Assembly: GCA_963811585.1 (NCBI GenBank)
Contig: CAWERR010000003.1
Span: 62,001-126,000, forward strand
Source: JACDHG01 sp963811585
GTDB lineage: Bacteria > Actinomycetota > Actinomycetes > Propionibacteriales > Nocardioidaceae
DNA: 64,000 bases
Direction: 5' to 3'
The notes below the pieces were generated by a model. That model had not been told where the DNA came from and did not search any database. It was given only the letters and a program-made list of their open reading frames with translations. Positions 59,873 to 64,000 of the stretch are shown here, one piece after another (within the stretch, counting starts at the first letter, position 1; each line of letters starts with the position of its first letter). Both the position numbers and the translations under genes were made by a program.

Positions 59873-60355
59873 TCAGTGGTGGTGCGCGTGGACGACCGCG
59901 TGGCCGCGCCCTCGCCGGATCATCCAGCGGTTGACCGGCACGGTGACGACGAACGCCACCACCAACGAGAACGCAAGCGCCGACCAGAACAGCCAACTCT
60001 CCAGGCCCGCCTCCATCGCACCCGGCACGGCGAGGATGACCGCGTTGTCGACGATCTCCATGACCAGGATCGAGACCGTGTCGGCGGCGAGCGCAACTCC
60101 GATCGCCGCACGCAACGTGAGGCCGCTACGCAGGACCGGCGTGATGGTCAGGGCATACCCGAAGAAGAACGCCAAGGCGACCGCCAGCGCGATCGTGGCA
60201 CCGTCGCCCCAGCCAAGGGCGGTGCCAATCACCATGCCGAGCACCTCGCCGATCGCACAGCCGGTCAGGCAGTGCAGCGTCGCCGACACGGCCACCCTTG
60301 TCAGCTCCCGACCAGCCAACGCTTGGTGCTCTGCGTGCACCTGGCCTCCCATCAT
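59873..60355 (-). CDS. DUF4396 membrane protein
   Basis: 160 residues with a His-rich N-terminus and C-terminus (HAHHH) and four helices. LHCLTGCAIGEVLGMVIG is the DUF4396 signature. The ATG overlaps the copA stop (60352-60354), so it is translationally coupled to the copper ATPase. A role in copper handling is suggested by the operon and the His and Cys residues, but is not known. Confidence 0.82.
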   Translation of the reverse strand: MMGGQVHAEHQALAGRELTRVAVSATLHCLTGCAIGEVLGMVIGTALGWGDGATIALAVALAFFFGYALTITPVLRSGLTLRAAIGVALAADTVSILVMEIVDNAVILAVPGAMEAGLESWLFWSALAFSLVVAFVVTVPVNRWMIRRGRGHAVVHAHHH

Positions 60356-63300
60356 GAGGCTTCTACCGTGAACGGAACCGTGATCACGTCCCCGTCTGAC
60401 AGCTCGAACTGTGCCCACAGCTGGTAGACGCCGCCCGTCTCGAACCGGACGTGCAGGTCGAGCTCCGGCCCGAACTCCTGACCAGGCAAGGCGAAGACGG
60501 GCTCGCCCGACGCGTCTTCCTCTTCGGCGTGCACGTGCGCGAACTGGCTGCCGTCCGCACGCATCACGACGACATGCCCCGCCGCTGCGAGGTACGGCTG
60601 CAGGTCGTCGATCGGCTCGCCGGTCGACGCATCGGCCAAGGTGAGGGTGAACTCGCTGGCCTTCTCGACGACGGCGTCGCCATCCAGCGACACCTGGACA
60701 CCGTCGACCACCTCGGTACGAGAGCCCGGCGTGAGCGTGACCGGTGACTCGGTGCCCGTGCCGCCGACCCGAACCTGCTGGTCGTCGAGGACGTCGGACA
60801 TCTCACCTTGGCGGCGGAACTCTGTGTGGATCTGGTAGTCCCCCGCGGTCGGGAAGACCACGTCGACGGCGAGCTCGCCGGGGTTGTCGGTCGGCTCGGC
60901 GTGCAGGTGCGAGAACTCGCCCAGGTCGTCGCGCGTCACGATGAAGTGCATCCACGCGTCGTGCGATCGCGTGATGTCGGTGACTGGTTCCCCGGTCGAG
61001 GAGTCGGTGACGTCCACGACGACGCGAGTGCGCTCCCCCGGCTGAATGTCGGCGGGGAAGTCGAGGCTGACGTCCACTCCAGCCGTAGCAGCGTCGACAG
61101 GTGTCACCTCGGCGGCCATCATCACGCTCATGGCTGGGCGCATCGGCATACCCGTGCGTTCGGTCCAGGCGAGGATGCCGTTCATACCCTGCTGGGCAGC
61201 GTCGCTACGGCTCAGCGCAGTGAGCCCTCCCCCCACCGCCACTGCGAGCACCGCGATCGCTGCCAGGTAGGAATACTGCTTGACGCGGGCCGTCAACGGC
61301 GGATGCAGGATTTCCTCCGGACTCGAAGGACGCTTGAAACCGCGCAGTCGAAGCGCGTTGGTCACGACGCTGACCGAGCTCATCGCCATCGCCGCGGCAG
61401 CGAGCACTGGGTCGAGGAGCAGGCCGTTGATGGGGTAGAGCAGGCCGGCGGCAACGGGCAGCAGGAGCACGTTGTACGCGAACGCCCAGAACAGGCCCGC
61501 CTTGATAGTCGAGACGGTTGCTCGTGACAGCGCGATCGCCGACACGACACTGCGCAGGTCGCCACCGACGAGCGTGACGTCGGACGCCGCGATCGCTACG
61601 TCGGTGCCGGTGCCAATCGCGCAGCCGAGGTCGGCCTGCGCCAACGCCGGGGCGTCGTTGATGCCGTCACCCACCATCGCGACGACATGACCCTCGGACT
61701 GCAACGCGATGACGCGATCCGACTTCTCAGCCGGGAGTACGTCGGCAATCACATGGTCGATGCCCACCTCACTCGCGATGGCGCGTGCGGTGGCCTCGTT
61801 GTCTCCGGTGAGCATCCAGACCTGGAGGCCGAGTGCCCGCAACTCCGCAACCGCCTCGGCCGACTCGGGCTTCACCGGGTCGGCGACGACGAGCAAGGCC
61901 GCGGCAGCGCCGTCGACCGCGACATATAGGGGTGTTGCCCCGCGTGCGGCCGACTCGTCAGCGGCAGCGTCGAGAGACGCGACGTCCACACCCTCGGAGT
62001 CCATCAGTCTGCGGTTGCCCGCCAGCACCTGGCGACCGTCGACCGTCGCGTCGATCCCGTTACCCGGCCGGGTAGCGAAGGCGACGGCGCGCGGGACGTC
62101 CAGACCGCGCTCATGTGCTGCGGTGACGATCGCCTCTCCGAGCGGGTGCTCGCTGCCGACTTCTGCCGCGGCGGCCAGCCGGACGATGTCGTCGTCGGTC
62201 CAGCTTTCTACCACGACCACGTCGACCAGGCTTGGACGCCCGGTCGTGATGGTCCCGGTCTTGTCCAGGACGACCGCGGTGAGCCGGCGCGCCTGCTCGA
62301 GGGCTTCGCCGCTGGTGATCAGGACCCCCATCTCGGCGGCCTTGCCGGTGCCGACCATGACAGCGATGGGAGTGGCCAGGCCGAGTGCGCAGGGGCACGC
62401 GCTGATGAGAAGCGCGATGGTCGTGCCCACCGCCAACGTCAGGCGCTGGCCCTCTGGCCCGAACAGCGCCCAGGCCGCAAACGTCACGACGGCAAGCACA
62501 AGCACGGCGGGAATGAACCAGGCCGACACCTGGTCGGCGAGACGCTGCATCGGCGCCTTCGAGCCTTGCGCACCCTCGACCAGCCGCACAATCTGTGCAA
62601 GTGCCGTGTCGTTGCCGACCGCAGTGGTGGTGAGCACGATCGAGCCGGTGCGGTTCATCGTCGCCCCGATGACAGTGTCGCCGGCAGCCTTGGCCTGCGG
62701 CAGGCTCTCGCCCGTCAGCATCGACTCGTCGACGGTCGACGTACCCTCAGCCACGATGCCGTCGACGGGGATCTTCTCGCCAGGCCTGACGCGGACCAGG
62801 TCTCCCACCACAACCGACGTGATGGGGATGTCGACTTCCGCGCCGTCCCGCAACACCCGGGCGGTCTTGGGTTGCAGCCCAACCAGCGCCTTGATCGCGG
62901 ACGCCGTCTCCTTCTTGGCTCCTCCTTCCATCCATCGGCCCATCAAGATGAGCGCGATGATGACGATCGACGTCTCGAAGTAGACGTGCAGCGGGAGGCC
63001 CCAGGCCTGGGCCTGCGCCGGCCACAAGGTCACGAAGGCGCTGTAGCCGTACGCGACACTCGTGCCCAGTGCGACCAGCGTGTTCATGTTTGCCGCGCGG
63101 TGGCGGGCTGCGGCCCACGCCGCTTGGTAGATCCCCTTCGCGGCCCAGAACTGTACGAACGTCGCGACCACCAGCAAGAGCGGCATCAGCCAGTCCATCG
63201 TGTCGATCGAGATCGGCACGTACATCAACGCCATCATCGCCAGGCCAGTCGACAACGCCACCTGCCAACGGCGCTTCAGGCCCGCCAGCTCTTCGTCTCG

Positions 63301-63615
63301 CGCCCGCTCTCGTTCGTCAGGTGCATCCTCTGGCGGACCGATGCTTGGAGCTGGCGACATCTCTGGCTTACGGACTGCGCCCGTGTAGCCGGCCGCAGCG
63401 ACGGCCTCCGTCAGCTGGTCAAGCCCCACCCGGTCCGTGTCGTAGCTGACGGAGGCGACCTCGGTGGCGAGGTTGACCTGCGCCTCGGAGACGCCGTCGA
63501 CCTTGGCCAGCGCCTTCTCGACCCGGCCAACGCACGACGCGCACGTCATACCGACGATGTCGAGTTCGACATGCTGTCGGGCGGATCGGATCGTCGGCGG
63601 CGTGGTGGTGGTCAT
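60352..63615 (-). CDS. copA: Copper-exporting P1B-type ATPase with C-terminal double beta-domain
   Basis: 1087 residues, about 300 more than usual. The N-terminal HMA domain has GMTCASC; the membrane metal site is ACPCALGLATP, followed by DKTGT (phosphorylation Asp), SEHPLGEAI and GDGINDAP. After the last helix pair (residue about 790) come a further helix and two beta domains: DAWMHFIVTRDDLGEFSHLHAEP (about 890) and GHVVVMRADGSQFAHVHAEEE (about 1030). These appear to lie outside the cytosol and may receive the exported ion. GGAAGG precedes the ATG. It follows csoR by 25 bp. Confidence 0.93.
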   Translation of the reverse strand: MTTTTPPTIRSARQHVELDIVGMTCASCVGRVEKALAKVDGVSEAQVNLATEVASVSYDTDRVGLDQLTEAVAAAGYTGAVRKPEMSPAPSIGPPEDAPDERERARDEELAGLKRRWQVALSTGLAMMALMYVPISIDTMDWLMPLLLVVATFVQFWAAKGIYQAAWAAARHRAANMNTLVALGTSVAYGYSAFVTLWPAQAQAWGLPLHVYFETSIVIIALILMGRWMEGGAKKETASAIKALVGLQPKTARVLRDGAEVDIPITSVVVGDLVRVRPGEKIPVDGIVAEGTSTVDESMLTGESLPQAKAAGDTVIGATMNRTGSIVLTTTAVGNDTALAQIVRLVEGAQGSKAPMQRLADQVSAWFIPAVLVLAVVTFAAWALFGPEGQRLTLAVGTTIALLISACPCALGLATPIAVMVGTGKAAEMGVLITSGEALEQARRLTAVVLDKTGTITTGRPSLVDVVVVESWTDDDIVRLAAAAEVGSEHPLGEAIVTAAHERGLDVPRAVAFATRPGNGIDATVDGRQVLAGNRRLMDSEGVDVASLDAAADESAARGATPLYVAVDGAAAALLVVADPVKPESAEAVAELRALGLQVWMLTGDNEATARAIASEVGIDHVIADVLPAEKSDRVIALQSEGHVVAMVGDGINDAPALAQADLGCAIGTGTDVAIAASDVTLVGGDLRSVVSAIALSRATVSTIKAGLFWAFAYNVLLLPVAAGLLYPINGLLLDPVLAAAAMAMSSVSVVTNALRLRGFKRPSSPEEILHPPLTARVKQYSYLAAIAVLAVAVGGGLTALSRSDAAQQGMNGILAWTERTGMPMRPAMSVMMAAEVTPVDAATAGVDVSLDFPADIQPGERTRVVVDVTDSSTGEPVTDITRSHDAWMHFIVTRDDLGEFSHLHAEPTDNPGELAVDVVFPTAGDYQIHTEFRRQGEMSDVLDDQQVRVGGTGTESPVTLTPGSRTEVVDGVQVSLDGDAVVEKASEFTLTLADASTGEPIDDLQPYLAAAGHVVVMRADGSQFAHVHAEEEDASGEPVFALPGQEFGPELDLHVRFETGGVYQLWAQFELSDGDVITVPFTVEAS

Positions 63616-63640
63616 CGTGAACCTTCCAGTCGAACCGCTG

Positions 63641-63940
63641 TCAGGAACGGACGAGGCGGGCGATCGCGGCCGACGCCTCGTGGATCTTTGCGGTGGACTC
63701 TTCGCCACCCTGCTGGACTGCCTGCGCCACACAGTGATGCAGGTGCTCGTCGAGCAAGGAGAGCGCGAATGACTCGAGCGCCTTCGTGGCTGCCGACACC
63801 TGCGTCAGTACGTCGATGCAGTAGTCATCGGACTCCACCATGCGGTGCAGCCCGCGGACCTGGCCCTCGATGCGGCGCAGCCGCTTCAGGTGGTCTTCCT
63901 TGTGCTGGGCGTAGCCCGGGGTCTTCGTGGCGTTCGTCAT
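63641..63940 (-). CDS. csoR: Copper-sensing repressor CsoR
   Basis: 99 residues, all-helical DUF156 protein. The Cu(I) ligand set C-H-C is seen as Cys in DDYCIDVL and His-Cys in EHLHHCVAQ. It represses its own operon until Cu(I) binds. First gene of csoR-copA-DUF4396. Confidence 0.95.
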   Translation of the reverse strand: MTNATKTPGYAQHKEDHLKRLRRIEGQVRGLHRMVESDDYCIDVLTQVSAATKALESFALSLLDEHLHHCVAQAVQQGGEESTAKIHEASAAIARLVRS

Positions 63941-63946
63941 GGCTGG

Positions 63947-63952
63947 ACCATA
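63947..63952 (-). promoter_or_regulatory. -10 element of the csoR-copA operon, leaderless
   Basis: TATGGT on the minus strand, six bases before the csoR ATG, and overlapping the operator by three bases. Confidence 0.65.
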
Positions 63953-63966
63953 CCCCCTGGGGGTAT
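63950..63966. promoter_or_regulatory. CsoR operator
   Basis: ATACCCCC-T-GGGGGTAT is a perfect 17-bp palindrome of the known CsoR type. It overlaps the -10 element, so repressor binding would block polymerase directly. The last 34 bp of the window beyond it hold nothing recognised. Confidence 0.92.
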
Positions 63967-64000
63967 CTGGTGCAAGCCAGATCACGAATCCGCGAAATTT

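Overview
The window is high-GC actinobacterial DNA. The gene set suggests Nocardioidaceae (Nocardioides-like): a hemE-DUF3000-rnd neighbourhood, coproporphyrin-type heme genes (hemE, hemY/cgoX, hemQ), a TreX-TreY-TreZ operon, an Rpf-type protein, CsoR-CopA, a DUF222/HNH protein and many secreted enzymes. This placement is an inference. No rRNA, tRNA, CRISPR array, insertion sequence or phage module was recognised.

Layout. 1-1.3 kb: 5' part of a TetM/OtrA-like translation GTPase (minus). 1.5-7.8 kb: glgX/treX-treY-treZ, overlapping genes that make trehalose from glycogen or maltodextrin. 7.8-10.5 kb (minus): a GNAT acetyltransferase coupled to rsgA, and a YihY membrane protein. 10.7-12.1 kb: glyA. 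12.2-15.9 kb: a sulfur-assimilation operon (leader peptide, sulfite reductase, small Cys-rich protein, APS reductase cysH, sirohydrochlorin chelatase). 15.9-24.0 kb: PPK2, a RibD-like reductase, an ATP-dependent DNA ligase, an Usp-like protein, a methyltransferase, a hydrolase, an RTX-type secreted protein and a stand-alone LigD-type primase-polymerase. 24.2-27.2 kb: a large secreted nuclease. 27.3-32.2 kb: msrB and the heme genes, interrupted by a DUF4349 lipoprotein. 32.3-35.5 kb: DUF3000, RNase D, a lipoprotein and an Rpf-like protein under a c-di-AMP (ydaO) riboswitch. 35.8-40.4 kb: an aldo/keto reductase, a FUSC-like membrane protein, and a TetR-MFS drug-efflux pair with a clear operator. 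40.4-57.2 kb: a giant secreted M36 protease fused to a 5'-nucleotidase, DUF1206, HrpA helicase, an M15-like small secreted protein, DacB, a Na+/H+ antiporter fused to a UBP zinc finger, and an M6 protease. 57.3-59.2 kb: a cluster of GGTCGAGC/GTCGAGACC repeats and a DUF222/HNH protein carrying three in-frame copies. 59.3-64 kb: a DJ-1/PfpI protein and a csoR-copA-DUF4396 copper operon with a perfect CsoR operator.

Three points cut across the window. First, many genes have a -10 hexamer of the form xAnnnT ending 6-7 nt before the start codon, a leaderless-transcript arrangement seen here at least 17 times. Second, genes between 7.0 and 15.9 kb are broken by about 30 small indels while their protein families remain fully readable; this looks like poor consensus rather than gene decay, and products there are described as if repaired. 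Third, three unusual domain fusions occur: M36-5'-nucleotidase, CPA1 antiporter-UBP, and CopA with a C-terminal HxHAE double domain.
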